Source of the DNA: Tilletia caries
Taxonomy: Eukaryota; Basidiomycota; Exobasidiomycetes; Tilletiales; Tilletiaceae
Length of the DNA: 64,000 nt
Direction of reading: 5' to 3'
Assembly (NCBI GenBank): GCA_032718865.1
Contig: JALUTQ010000046.1
Span: forward strand, 1,302,001 to 1,366,000
Shown: piece after piece, positions 34,996 through 44,258 of the stretch
Layout of the letters: every line of letters starts with the position of its first letter
Position numbering within the stretch: the first letter of the stretch is position 1
Notes under the pieces: generated by a model
Told to the model about the DNA's origin: nothing
The model's input: the letters and a program-made list of their open reading frames with translations, nothing else
Database searches by the model: none
Translations under genes and position numbers: made by a program

Positions 34996-36290
34996 TCAAT
35001 TTGCCGCGAGGATCTTGCGGACAAAGGCCAGGCGCATCGCGTCCCGCTCCTTGAGGGCGCGGTACATCACGATGAGCTTGGGCTTCTCCGCCAAAGCGAG
35101 GCCGAGCGTCGCGAGCTCGTCGACGTCAAAGTTGTCGCCGTCGAGCTCGAGCAGCTCCTCCATGACGACGCCGACTTCGTCCTCGTCGTCCGCCGGCCCA
35201 GCCATGGCCTTTAGCGCCTCTGCAATCTGACCCATGGCGCTCACAGCCGACGGGCGCTTGCGCTTGCGCGTGGGCAGGACGCGGTCCTGGAACGCATAAA
35301 GCAAAGGGGACAGTGGTCAGAACGAGCGCGATGTCACCAAAGCATGCAGAGAGCTCACATCATCGTCCGAACTGTCTCCATCCTCACTCTTGTCCTCTCC
35401 ACTCTCCTCGCTGTCTTTGCCGCCTGCGTCACGAGCGTAAGAACCCGTGGCCATGCACTTTGCGCACAGAGCTGTCATACGATCGTAGTACTCAAATGTA
35501 CGGTTCTTCCATTTTTTGAACTTGGGCTTATTCTGTGAAGACGATGAAGGAATGTAGCTTCAGAGCAGTGCCTGGAAATGCCATGCAGCGCACTGCGCAA
35601 GTCTGGCACTACTCACCGCAAGCAGATCATCCCACACGCTATCCAAAGCAGTCGCCCGCTTTTTGCTTCTCGTCCCAACCAAATCCACTCATGTTGAGTA
35701 GCTCGTGGACCTCCGCCCACATCTTCTTCAGCTAACGAACGGGAAGATACAAAAAGCAGACAGGTCAGTTTGTGCCGCATAACAGTCACGCACGCACGCA
35801 CGCGTTGACTACTCACACCACGAAAGTGCGTCTTGACCTGCTCAGGGCCCTTTGTGCCGCCCTTGACCCACGTTGCCGCGAGCTTGTCCGAAGCCTTCCG
35901 CCAAACTTCGGGCTGCACCAAAAAATATGTGGATCTGTCAGTGACAAGGCAACCAACGCACGCGTATAATCACATTAACACTGACCTTGAAGCCTCCGCC
36001 GCTCTGCAGCTTCTGCATCGCAGCCTCTTCGAGCACGGTGAGCATTAGCTCAGAGTCCGTCGAGCTCCACTGGCACGGACCAGTCGCAACAGCAGCTGCG
36101 GGAGCTGACGGGGCAGGACCGTCGGTGCTAGGAGCTGCACCACCCTCAGGATCCGGTGCAGGCCCAATTCCCTGAGCAGTTGGCGGCGCGCTGTCCGCAG
36201 ACGAAGCAGCCGTTAACTCGCTGGAGACGGAGTTGTCCCCTGAAAAGGGAGGGGGGGGGCGGGGCGAGGGGCAAAGTGGACGACATCATA
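34996..36290 (-). CDS. Harbinger-associated Myb/SANT-like protein
   Basis: DNA-binding partner of PIF/Harbinger transposases. Reading from the right: a Ser/Ala/Pro-rich lead, then CQWSSTDSELMLTVLEEA, QSGGGFK, intron, PEVWRKASDKLAATW, EQVKTHFRG, intron, LKKMWAEVHELLNMSGFGW. This is the trihelix pattern of Myb_DNA-bind_3 proteins. The next piece needs a one-base correction at a five-base run (plus strand T5 35660-35664), giving ALDSVWDDLLA, which then splices in phase to NKPKFKKWKNRTFEYYD. The C-terminal exon is RKRKRPSAVSAMGQIAEAL to FVRKILAAN at 34996. The exact start is uncertain; 36290 is the approximate upstream limit. Confidence 0.72.
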
Positions 36291-36464
36291 CCTGTTTACT
36301 TTCAATGCCTGTGCGTGTCGGAACTCGGAGGTGAGAGGAAGGGAGAGGGGACGTCTGGAAGAAGATGGTGGTCATGAAGCAGCAACGACGCGACAGCGCG
36401 ACGCGTCCTGATAGCGCCGTGCGCGCTTTCTGCTTGATCACATGGCTGGATCAGATCAGACTGG

Positions 36465-36484
36465 ATCGACCTCCGGAGGTCGAT
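36465..36484. repeat. perfect 20-bp palindrome
   Basis: ATCGACCTCCGGAGGTCGAT reads the same on both strands. It lies in the spacer right of the Harbinger genes; it could be a protein-binding site or a transposon end remnant. Confidence 0.7.
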
Positions 36485-36785
36485 TCATTTTCTATTAGAC
36501 GTGAGCCAACTTCGTGAGCCGTCGACGGTTGAGAAATGGATCAGAAAAGGCCAGCAGTACAGACCATGCTGATTCTGATGTGGAGCTGATCCGTGACGAA
36601 TCATGGTCTCCGTTTTCATATGGCAGATCAGGCTCAGAATTGCAGCAGTACAGGCTCTCCATCTTTCAGGCAGAGAAAAGATTATCATGGGGGCGATTTC
36701 GATTTCAAAATATAATCACAATAGCTTGCTGTCCTTTGTAAAAGTCATATCGGCCCGATGGGTGATTGTTCGGGCTTTTACGGAG

Positions 36786-37326
36786 TTGTCTCGCTGAGCC
36801 CGCCTGCGGGTCAGGGACGTCCGCAGGACGGTCTCGTGACAAATGTTGGGGGTCTGAGTGAGAACGGCAACCGAAAACCACCATGAATTCTATGCAATCG
36901 AAGGAAGTCATCGATAGGCAACGCAATTGACGCCAAATTCCGCAGGCATGCTCCGCTGTATTCCTGTCAGTAGTAGTGAAAAAATGGTGGTGTTTGGGCT
37001 ACTCCTCTTTGCTCCATGGTTAATGGTAGTGTCAAGTTCTTCGAGAGCGAGCTTATGCATTAAGTAAAAACTGCATTGCAAAACTACTAAACAGTGGTCC
37101 TCATTCCCAGTCAATGGCTGCATTCTAAAGGCTCAAACTTCGCATGATGGGAGAAGTGCACAGGTTGAGGCGCTCTGCAGATTTTGAGACTGCCATCTTC
37201 ATTTCTTGCAGCGCGAGGAGCTTTCGAAGAAGGGCCAAATCGACATCGGCGGTGGCCGTTCCCACTCGCAGCGACCACATTTGTCACGAGACCCCGCCCC
37301 AAGGGTCGGGTGTCTCAGCGAGACAA
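36786..37326. mobile_element. 541-bp non-autonomous DNA transposon
   Basis: The ends are inverted: TTGTCTCGCTGAG at 36786 and its complement ending at 37326. A second inner inverted block GGTCTCGTGACAAATGT lies about 45 bp in on each side. A perfect 9-bp direct repeat TTTACGGAG flanks the element (36777-36785 and 37327-37335). There is no transposase reading frame inside. The 9-bp duplication fits a Mutator-type transposase in trans, but the ends do not match the MULE at 29750. Confidence 0.85.
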
Positions 37327-37663
37327 TTTACGGAGTTGTCCGGGCTGTTACGGAGAACAGAGCGGTACACTGCCAATCGTCCATGGAGAACTGGGGATAG
37401 TCCTCAGCACGACACGTGAGGATTATCTTCGACGATATCGTGCGATCATCTTACAACCCTCGTGGGATCCACGAGATCTGAGGAGATCCTCAGATAAATG
37501 AGCATCGCCTGGCATATTTTTGTACAACGTTATTTATTTCTGAACACCAGGTCCTAATTGAGCGCGTCAGCCAGCATTTGAATGATCCCCATGCTCTGGA
37601 TTCGTGTTTCCAAAATTATGTCACACAATATATTTTAAAACTGGAAGTATCTGTTATGTGCTA

Positions 37664-37737
37664 CGGCGCTCGTGGTTTAGTGGTAGCACCGCTGGATTCA
37701 GGAAAAAAAGTCCCGGGTTCGAATCCGGGTGTGAGTG
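37664..37737 (+). other. tRNA-like sequence with Pol III boxes
   Basis: Contains a perfect A box (TGGTTTAGTGG at about 37672) and B box (GGTTCGAATCC at about 37716), with a good T arm (CCCGG/CCGGG). It is followed by T4 and T7 runs (from 37739) that would terminate Pol III. The 5' part resembles tRNA-Gly, but the acceptor stem pairs poorly and the anticodon arm is missing its 3' strand, replaced by A7. Probably a tRNA pseudogene or the head of a SINE. Confidence 0.6.
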
Positions 37738-37931
37738 GTTTTGTTTTTTTCCCTCATTTTTTTGGATTTCTGAGGATGATCGTGGGCTTAACATCTAGTG
37801 CGACTTTCAACGATTGAGCCCAAAATGATCGTGGGAAGTCCTGGGTCGGGTTAGCCTCACTTAGCCTCACGATGATCCTGCGAGATCCTCGCGATGGGTG
37901 AGGATCCTCGCAGCCGACTGGCAGTGAGTCG

Positions 37932-38198
37932 ATATGCTAGATAGACTAGCAGTGCGAAGCAATATGCAACAAGTGAAGAGTGAGTAATTGACGAGGAAGA
38001 AAGGACTAAGTACAAAGGATGAGCTCGGGAAGGGAAAAGATGAGGAGGAGAGAGGATAGCGTGAGAAATGTGGAGGTACTGGTGTTGCTATGCGGAGGAG
38101 TGCGAGTGTGAGGAAAGGAAGGAAACGAAGAGGAAGAGGAAGAGAACAGATAAGATAAGATAAGGTGACCACGGTCCACATGGACCCTGTCCAGCACA
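37932..38198. repeat. 267-bp dispersed repeat, uninterrupted copy
   Basis: Bases 37932-38163 match 40209-40440 with one difference seen (G/T at the 44th base); the following 35 bases (38164-38198) match 41726-41760. On the complementary strand it falls in a pyrimidine-rich 238-codon frame that I do not regard as a gene. Confidence 0.9.
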
Positions 38199-38845
38199 TC
38201 CCCACCGACGAAAGACGACTGTCCCGAGTCGTTGACGTGTAAGGAATGGTGGCGGGTGGAGAGTCAGAGGAAGTGAACGGGGGGAAGCGCGGGAAGGTGT
38301 GGGAAGAGAGAGTGTGCAGGTAACTGCGCGTGTTGTGACTGGCGGACGGGATATGGGCGTGAAAGCGAAAGCTGTGAAGGAATGCGAATGAGAAGATGAA
38401 GAAGATGATGCGCAAGAGTAGTGAGGGAAGCCGGAAGGCGGTGAAGCTCTGGAGCGTGAGGCCGAAGGCGCAGGGAGTGGTCGAGAGGGGGACACAGAGG
38501 GAGTTGGGTTGAAGCGTAGTGAGAGATACCTCTGCTGCAAATCGATGATCGAGTGCCGTGACCGATCGGCCAGGAGCAGGCATGCGTGCCTGAACCCGAA
38601 GCTACTGAAGGCGCAGGGAGCTGCGAATGCCATCCCCGAGTTGACAGCAGATCTTGTCCGACGCGCCCGAAGGCGACAGCAGCTGAGTTACAGGATTCTG
38701 CAACGCCGGTGATGCCGTGATGGATCGAGAGTTGGACTCGGCGCGCAATCCGTCCTTCGTGGCGCTCTCCGCAGAAGCAAAGTTGGGACTGGCAAGAGCA
38801 GAACCCAAGACATCACGACGAAGCTGCACCCACGCCTGGCGAACC

Positions 38846-39880
38846 CTAGAGCGCCAACAACGCGGAATCAACGGCGGTCGCATCCGTGGTATCCGCAACA
38901 CGCGATGGCCGTGAACCGGTGCCGTTGATGACTTGGACGGTAGGGGCTTCCGAGCTCTGAGATGTGGGTTCGAGAGGCGACGTCGTTGCGACGGACCGCA
39001 ACGTCCGCACAATCGCACCGTATGACGTAGAGACGGGAGAGGAACTGTGGTTTGCGACGGGCAGTGACCCGGGCGACCCCGAAGCGGAGTGGAGGTTCGA
39101 CAAGACGATATCCGGCTGCGACGACGGGAGGGACGCAAAGGGTACTCCCTGGGAGGCGACAGAAGGTATCGGTGGTGTGGAAGATGCTGCTGTTGTGGAG
39201 CAAGAGGCGGAGACTGATACCGGAACGTTGGAGGACTTCGGAGACCGCAGTACCGAAGTCAGTACCGAGGTTGGTACTCGGTGCAGCGCGGTCTCCATGC
39301 TTGGGCGCATGGCTGGCATGGCATCGACTCGAAGCGGATGAGCTGCCGTCGTGTCGCCGTCGGACATGGTGTGCTGCGAACCTGGACGCCCAGCCGCCAG
39401 AGTCGTGGTGCGACGGATGCTGTCGACAAGGTTGCGAACGCCGACCCAGTTGGTTCCTGTGGGCGCAGGGCCTGATCCGAGAGGCAAAACCATGCGAGCT
39501 CGGGCTGCACATTCGATCTTGAAGGTCTTGTCGTTGCGTACATACTCGCCAAATTCCAGTACGTCACCCTGTCGCAACGTGTGGGCCCGATTGTATAGCA
39601 GCCGACCGTTGACGCGAATGTTGTCTGATTGCCTGTTGTGCGAGCGCAACGTAAAGAACGGGGCGTCATAGGAAATGAATGCCTGATCGATCGCCAGCCC
39701 AATTGAGGGGAAGATGGCGTTGTCGGATTCGGGAAGGGGAGTGTCGCCGACATATCCATCGAGTTCGATGGTCGTTGGGAGGCTGGGGCCAAAACAGAGA
39801 GTCTTGGAAGCGAATGCCGCGCCGGAGGGAACGGGCGAGAGGCGAAGCTCTACGCGTCTGCTGCGGGCGAAGAGGGACAT
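38846..39880 (-). CDS. FHA-domain protein
   Basis: Single-exon frame of 344 residues. Residues about 65-125 resemble a forkhead-associated phosphothreonine-binding fold: AFISYDAPFFTLRSHN, then NIRVNGRLLYNRAHTLRQGDVLEFGEYV with the typical VNG...L..GD.LEFG spacing. The C-terminal two thirds are Ser/Thr/Pro-rich and disordered. No catalytic domain is attached. It is bracketed by the 232-bp repeats (37932 and 40209), so it may be a captured or duplicated host gene. The phosphate-contacting Arg/Ser pair is not the usual GRS, so binding ability is uncertain. Confidence 0.6.
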   Translation of the reverse strand: MSLFARSRRVELRLSPVPSGAAFASKTLCFGPSLPTTIELDGYVGDTPLPESDNAIFPSIGLAIDQAFISYDAPFFTLRSHNRQSDNIRVNGRLLYNRAHTLRQGDVLEFGEYVRNDKTFKIECAARARMVLPLGSGPAPTGTNWVGVRNLVDSIRRTTTLAAGRPGSQHTMSDGDTTAAHPLRVDAMPAMRPSMETALHRVPTSVLTSVLRSPKSSNVPVSVSASCSTTAASSTPPIPSVASQGVPFASLPSSQPDIVLSNLHSASGSPGSLPVANHSSSPVSTSYGAIVRTLRSVATTSPLEPTSQSSEAPTVQVINGTGSRPSRVADTTDATAVDSALLAL

Positions 39881-40208
39881 AGGATCGAGAGCGCTTAGAG
39901 CTGTGGTGGGTCTGAGTGACGGAGGGATTCCTCAACCTCGACGCGCGCACCGGAGCCGGGAGCGGGACGAGGGCGCGAGCAGGAAATCGAAAATGACTTG
40001 TCACTTGAGGAAGTTGGTGTAGATGGCAGAATCAGGGAGCAGTCGAGGTATGAAAGAGGGGATGGCGAGATCGAGAGGTGTAGAAGGTAAAGAGATGGTG
40101 AGGGTGTGAAGGAAGGGATCAGGAAAAAAGGGTGAGGAAAAGGGTTGTGGTCTGTGGGTTACTCTGCCTGCGTCGTTCGCTCAGCAAAGCAGATCCACTC
40201 TCATCACC

Positions 40209-40440
40209 ATATGCTAGATAGACTAGCAGTGCGAAGCAATATGCAACAAGTTAAGAGTGAGTAATTGACGAGGAAGAAAGGACTAAGTACAAAGGATGAG
40301 CTCGGGAAGGGAAAAGATGAGGAGGAGAGAGGATAGCGTGAGAAATGTGGAGGTACTGGTGTTGCTATGCGGAGGAGTGCGAGTGTGAGGAAAGGAAGGA
40401 AACGAAGAGGAAGAGGAAGAGAACAGATAAGATAAGATAA
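40209..40440. repeat. dispersed repeat, interrupted copy (left part)
   Basis: 232 bases almost identical to 37932-38163. The remaining 35 bases of the repeat resume only at 41726-41760, after a 1285-bp insertion. Confidence 0.9.
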
Positions 40441-41725
40441 CACCACCACCACCACCACCATCACCACCACCACCACCACCACCACCACCACCGCCGCCGC
40501 TGTCAGTCTACGCAGCAGCAGAGACGGATGCAGCTGTCGCGCTTTGTGCGCTGCCCTGCTGTGGTCTCCGTCGTCCATTCCGCTGCTACGTTGGGCTGCG
40601 CGCCCCGCCCGTCGAACGGCCACCACCAACACCTGCACCATCATACCACCACCGCGCATCAGCCCGCCCGTCCTCTCGCGCGTGCTGCTCTGCCTACAAG
40701 TCGCACGACCGACTTTCCGAGAGCCTGCCTCTCCCTACCATGGACCCCGGCTTCAAGAACGACTTGCGGTCCCTCCACACGGATACCTCGGCCTTCTTGA
40801 TGCCCTCGTCCCATACCACAGCCCGGACAATTCGATACTCTTTCAACACGATTGCCCGGCATAACCACGCTCCTCGGAGACACCCATCGGCTAAGAACCG
40901 ACACACCTCGGCTCACAACCGACTACCAAGGCGTGGGCGCCCTGGATCTTCTACTCCCGCCGCCCCGCACACACACACACGCACACCCACACACACACCA
41001 CCCGACCACCCAACTTGGCTTCATGGAGCCTGCATACGAGCTCCGGCCCACACCCTCGCAGCCTCCCTCGCCAGGGATACACACACCCACCTTGTGGCCG
41101 ATAGCACGCCCCTCTTCCCGCCGCCCCGACAGATCGAAGGCGCCTCCCTGGTCGTATCTGCCCTTCCCACTGCACCATCACGCTCAACTCCGGCACCGTA
41201 GCCACCTCAATGACCCCGTGCCGGTCTCACCCCCCTCGCTCGGCCAGGCCACCGCCTTGGACCACGGCTCGTCCTCTGCTTACGCTTCCTCCAACCCCCT
41301 TTCTTCCGGCTCTTGGCCGCCCGGACGCGCACCCTCACACTCATTTCGGAACCTCCCACCCTGCCGTCGCGACCCTCGACACCTCGCCCCCCCCTCAACT
41401 ATCCAACCTCCCCCAGGGCATCTACTCCGCACTTAACTTCTCGGCGAGGACCTCCTGGATTCCCCTCGGCTGGCCTCCCTCCAACGCTGCGCCTCCCACA
41501 ACCCTTTCATTTCAAACATTACACGTCAGCACGATGACCCACTCCTCGACTCTAGCCTTCTGCTCCGAACCCCCCCTCCCTACCACCTACTTCTCTCTCT
41601 CTTGCCCCACACTCACAACCCGCGCCCGAGTCCTAGAAGTCGACCGAATGTTGCGATGTAATTCCCCCCACACTGTATTACTCCCCGCACCTCATCGCAA
41701 TCCATTCTCACGATATCAAAAAAAA
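40441..41725 (+). mobile_element. 1285-bp insertion ending in poly(A)
   Basis: Starts with a (CAC)n/(CCA)n tract (40441-40500) and ends in eight A (41718-41725). It exactly splits the 267-bp repeat, which is continuous at 37932-38198. Plus strand frames are Pro/His/Thr-rich (for example from 40740, with a HTHTRTPTHT stretch) and show no reverse transcriptase or known domain. The poly(A) end suggests a retroposed transcript or a non-LTR fragment; no target duplication is visible. Confidence 0.55.
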
Positions 41726-41760
41726 AGGTGACCACGGTCCACATGGACCCTGTCCAGCAC

Positions 41761-42107
41761 AGTCGACGCCGTCGTGAGCATTCACATTTCCCACAGGGCC
41801 ACAGGTTAGAACATTGATATCGACAGTAGGAATTGCAATCCCGCCGGGGACATTGTGGGAAGAATCAACATCGCAAACATACGCGGACCTTCGAGCAGCC
41901 ACGTGAGACTTGGGAGAATAAGAAGGTGCGTAGGTTGGGCAGACTGATGCGGAAGCGGAGACTGATGGCTAGTCATTCCAACGTGTGGCAGCTGCTTCAG
42001 ACTTCAGTACGTATGTCTTCGTTTCTGAAGAAAGAGATGTTACACAGTCAGCAACGGTCAAGGACTGCTAATGCTATGCTATGCATTCGAAGTAAGTGCT
42101 TCCGAGC
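41761..42107. other. spacer between repeat and F-box-like gene
   Basis: A complementary-strand frame here has two or three cysteines (YVCDVDSSHNVPGG, VLTCGPVGNV) and might be a fragment of a small secreted protein, but it is cut by the repeat at 41760. Too weak to call. Confidence 0.3.
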
Positions 42108-42821
42108 TCACCTTGAAATCGTTCGGTGAATGGTGTGGTATCGATCCCAAGTGGGTAGAAGAGGGATGTCGTTTGGTGACTTTGCCTGGTTCGGGTGCTC
42201 GATCGAGACGCAACGCAAGTTGGGCACTGATCTCACACAGATTGACGGAAACCTCATGTGAAAAGTCGATACGCCTGATGCCTCCCATTTAGTGGCGTCC
42301 GCATGATGCTCAGTGGTCAGAACTATTTCGCGGAGGTCTTCGTATCGGATGTCGTTTCCGAGCAGGTTGACCGTTCGAAACGATGCTGAAGATGGGATAC
42401 ACAGCAAATGTTCAGTATCCCTGTATCTGTGTAAGCATCGAAATGGAAGGAAAGCCTCACGGTGGGACCAATACTGTAGATAACGAAGGTAAAGGCATTT
42501 GCTGACAATCTCCTTCATGAGCTCGCAGGCAGTCGTAACCGAGCTACGCGTACGAACCTGACGATCTTGTGGCTCGGTGATGATCAGGATCTTGACTGTG
42601 AGTGCGTACTGCCGATGATCGCGAAGGGAGGTAGCAAGGCTGTGAAGTTGACGTTCTGTTGCGGAAACCACTATCTTCTCGTACAGGCACTCCATGGCAA
42701 GTTCGCACAGCCGTCGATTTGTTCGCGCCAGCGCGGCAACTGCCCCCTTTCCGCCGACGTTCCGCACCTCGAGAATGATTTGCGTCAGGACGTCGCTGGA
42801 GAGACTGAGAATGCCTGTCAT
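42108..42821 (-). CDS. F-box-like protein
   Basis: 237-residue frame, ATG at 42821. Residues 5-45 (LSLSSDVLTQIILEV, AALARTNRRLCELAMECLYEKI) match the pattern of fungal F-box-like domains: Leu/Pro-type start, central hydrophobics, RTNRRLCELA and the aromatic LYEKIVV end. Such proteins usually act as SCF ubiquitin ligase receptors. The rest (about 190 residues) has scattered leucines resembling LRR-like strands but no clear repeats. No intron is needed. It lies just outside the Helitron end. Confidence 0.6.
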   Translation of the reverse strand: MTGILSLSSDVLTQIILEVRNVGGKGAVAALARTNRRLCELAMECLYEKIVVSATERQLHSLATSLRDHRQYALTVKILIITEPQDRQVRTRSSVTTACELMKEIVSKCLYLRYLQYWSHREAFLPFRCLHRYRDTEHLLCIPSSASFRTVNLLGNDIRYEDLREIVLTTEHHADATKWEASGVSTFHMRFPSICVRSVPNLRCVSIEHPNQAKSPNDIPLLPTWDRYHTIHRTISR

Positions 42822-43237
42822 GAGTTGTTACGACCTGAATAGTGCTGGACAGTAGAGAGAGTAAGTTGATATCGTAAGCCGTACGCAATGAAGAGGAGGA
42901 AATCAGTCATCAGGCATCTGGTTCAAGACTCAAGAGGCAGAAAGAGATCATCTTATGACTGGAAGTGAAGAAAAAGTTCAGCCGCTTCGATACATCGAAC
43001 CTTTGACCTTGAATAGGGCAGTGGTGGTTGATGGACGCTTTCCCTGTGATCGAGACGTTTTAGATGACACACGGACAACTGCGTTGTGGAAGTTCGTGTC
43101 AGTAATGATAATAAATCTTGCACCACCATTTTGGAGACAGTGACGGACTCAACTTGACGGCATGTCCAAGAGTTAATCCAAGTCACAATACAAATGTTTG
43201 TTTGTGGGTTCGTATTTTGTTGCGTTTTACACAACGA
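42822..43237. other. spacer before Helitron end
   Basis: About 415 bases upstream of the F-box-like gene, ending at the Helitron insertion site (A at 43237). No gene seen. Confidence 0.5.
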
Positions 43238-43266
43238 CTAGTGGTACGCGGCGCCCGGTGGGCGCC
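43238..43266 (-). other. Helitron 3' terminus (hairpin + CTAG)
   Basis: On the minus strand: GGCGCCC, loop ACC, GGGCGCC, then 8 bases and CTAG, followed by T. Helitron 3' ends carry a short GC hairpin about 8-12 bases before CTRR and insert between A and T; all are met here. Confidence 0.75.
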
Positions 43267-43483
43267 TCTCAGACTGGGAAGAACGGTGAAAGAGATTCTA
43301 TTCAAACAAAACATATGGCGTTTATTTCGTGGGTGACCGTCATACGTGGCCGTGGGTTTCGTTGGTAGTGGTAACGTGGAAGCCGAAGTAGTGACATCGC
43401 TGTGGGTGTACAGGATCGATGTTCTTCCCACTCCGGCTATCCCACGGCCCGAATCGGAAGCAATGCATTTCTATCACCTGGAC

Positions 43484-43653
43484 GGGGGGACTTCGCCCCC
43501 CCGGACCCCCCCCAAAGTCCAAAGGTACGAAGTACATCAGTCGTCTGGGTTGAAGAAATGTGTCGCTTCCAATACAGGAGCAAAGGTAGGTTACATAAAG
43601 GTCACAACTATGTATGGCATTGGGGGGGTCCGGGGGGGGGGGCGAAGTCCCCC
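43484..43653. repeat. G/C-run inverted repeat (MITE-like)
   Basis: GGGGGGACTTCGCCCCCC plus GGACCCCCCC (43484-43513) is mirrored at 43622-43653. Each arm is itself nearly palindromic, so the segment can form a cruciform or G-quadruplexes. No clear target duplication. It lies about 220 bp inside the Helitron 3' end. Confidence 0.65.
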
Positions 43654-44258
43654 CGCCGAGGTGACCGTGCCGGCCCGGCGACGGTGTGTGTGTAGGACGA
43701 AGCTGCCTCCCAAAGAGTGGTTTGTAAGGTTTCTAACGCGCCGCGTGGCAAAAGCAACAAATCAGTTGTAACTGTCTGAGCTCAGGTTTGTAGTCCTCAT
43801 TACAATGTGGTGTAAGCTTCCTGAAATGAGGAGATTGCCTTTTAGTGGGAAGAATAAAGAATTAGATCAATACTAACTGCTGGAGCCCGGAGGCTAGACT
43901 TATACCGCATCGAGGTGAAAATTCTGAGACACTTCCGATCGCATCATTGGAGGCTACACCCCGATGCATCTGACACTTCTACATACATCACGATTCACGC
44001 CTGCTATTCGCTGCTTCTCATAGACGTTGGACTGAGAGGTACAGAGTCACTGCAGAAGCAGACTTGGACGTCTTTCGAAGCTATGTTCAGACGACATGGT
44101 CAACTGAGTGCTGAAGAAGAATATTCATAAGGCAACGTTCTTTGTAGGCTAAACCTTCGCGTCTGTTCGCAATCACACTCTCATTCCTTCGCTCTCGCCA
44201 GCGGCCACTACTCGCCAGTCGTCACTCATCAAGCGACCGTCTCTTTTTCTTGATTGAT

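Larger units (their letters stand above)
33530..36290. mobile_element. PIF/Harbinger-type element genes, ends not found
   Basis: A DDE_4 transposase (+) and a Myb/SANT-like protein (-) lie tail to tail, the usual two-gene content of PIF/Harbinger elements. I searched the flanks (32168-33500 and 36290-36785) for inverted ends with a 3-bp duplication and found none convincing, so the extent given covers only the genes. Confidence 0.75.

Noticed and set aside
33530..35664. frame breaks in the Harbinger genes as introns
   Set aside because: The breaks are single-base and have no GT-AG interval that preserves the conserved residues on both sides.
32300..36480. terminal inverted repeats of the Harbinger element
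   Set aside because: I compared the right flank, including the 20-bp palindrome at 36465, with the left flank and found no inverted match with a 3-bp duplication.
37664..37737. functional tRNA-Gly or tRNA-Glu gene
   Set aside because: The anticodon arm cannot fold and the acceptor stem has mismatches; kept only as a tRNA-like sequence.
37867..38583. 238-codon minus-strand frame with hydrophobic, Ser/Phe/Leu-rich sequence
   Set aside because: Runs through the pyrimidine-rich dispersed repeat and is not conserved in the second copy; no motif beyond low complexity.
37932..40440. 232-bp direct repeats as LTRs of a retrotransposon
   Set aside because: No TG...CA ends, no primer-binding site or polypurine tract, and the interior encodes an FHA protein rather than gag-pol.
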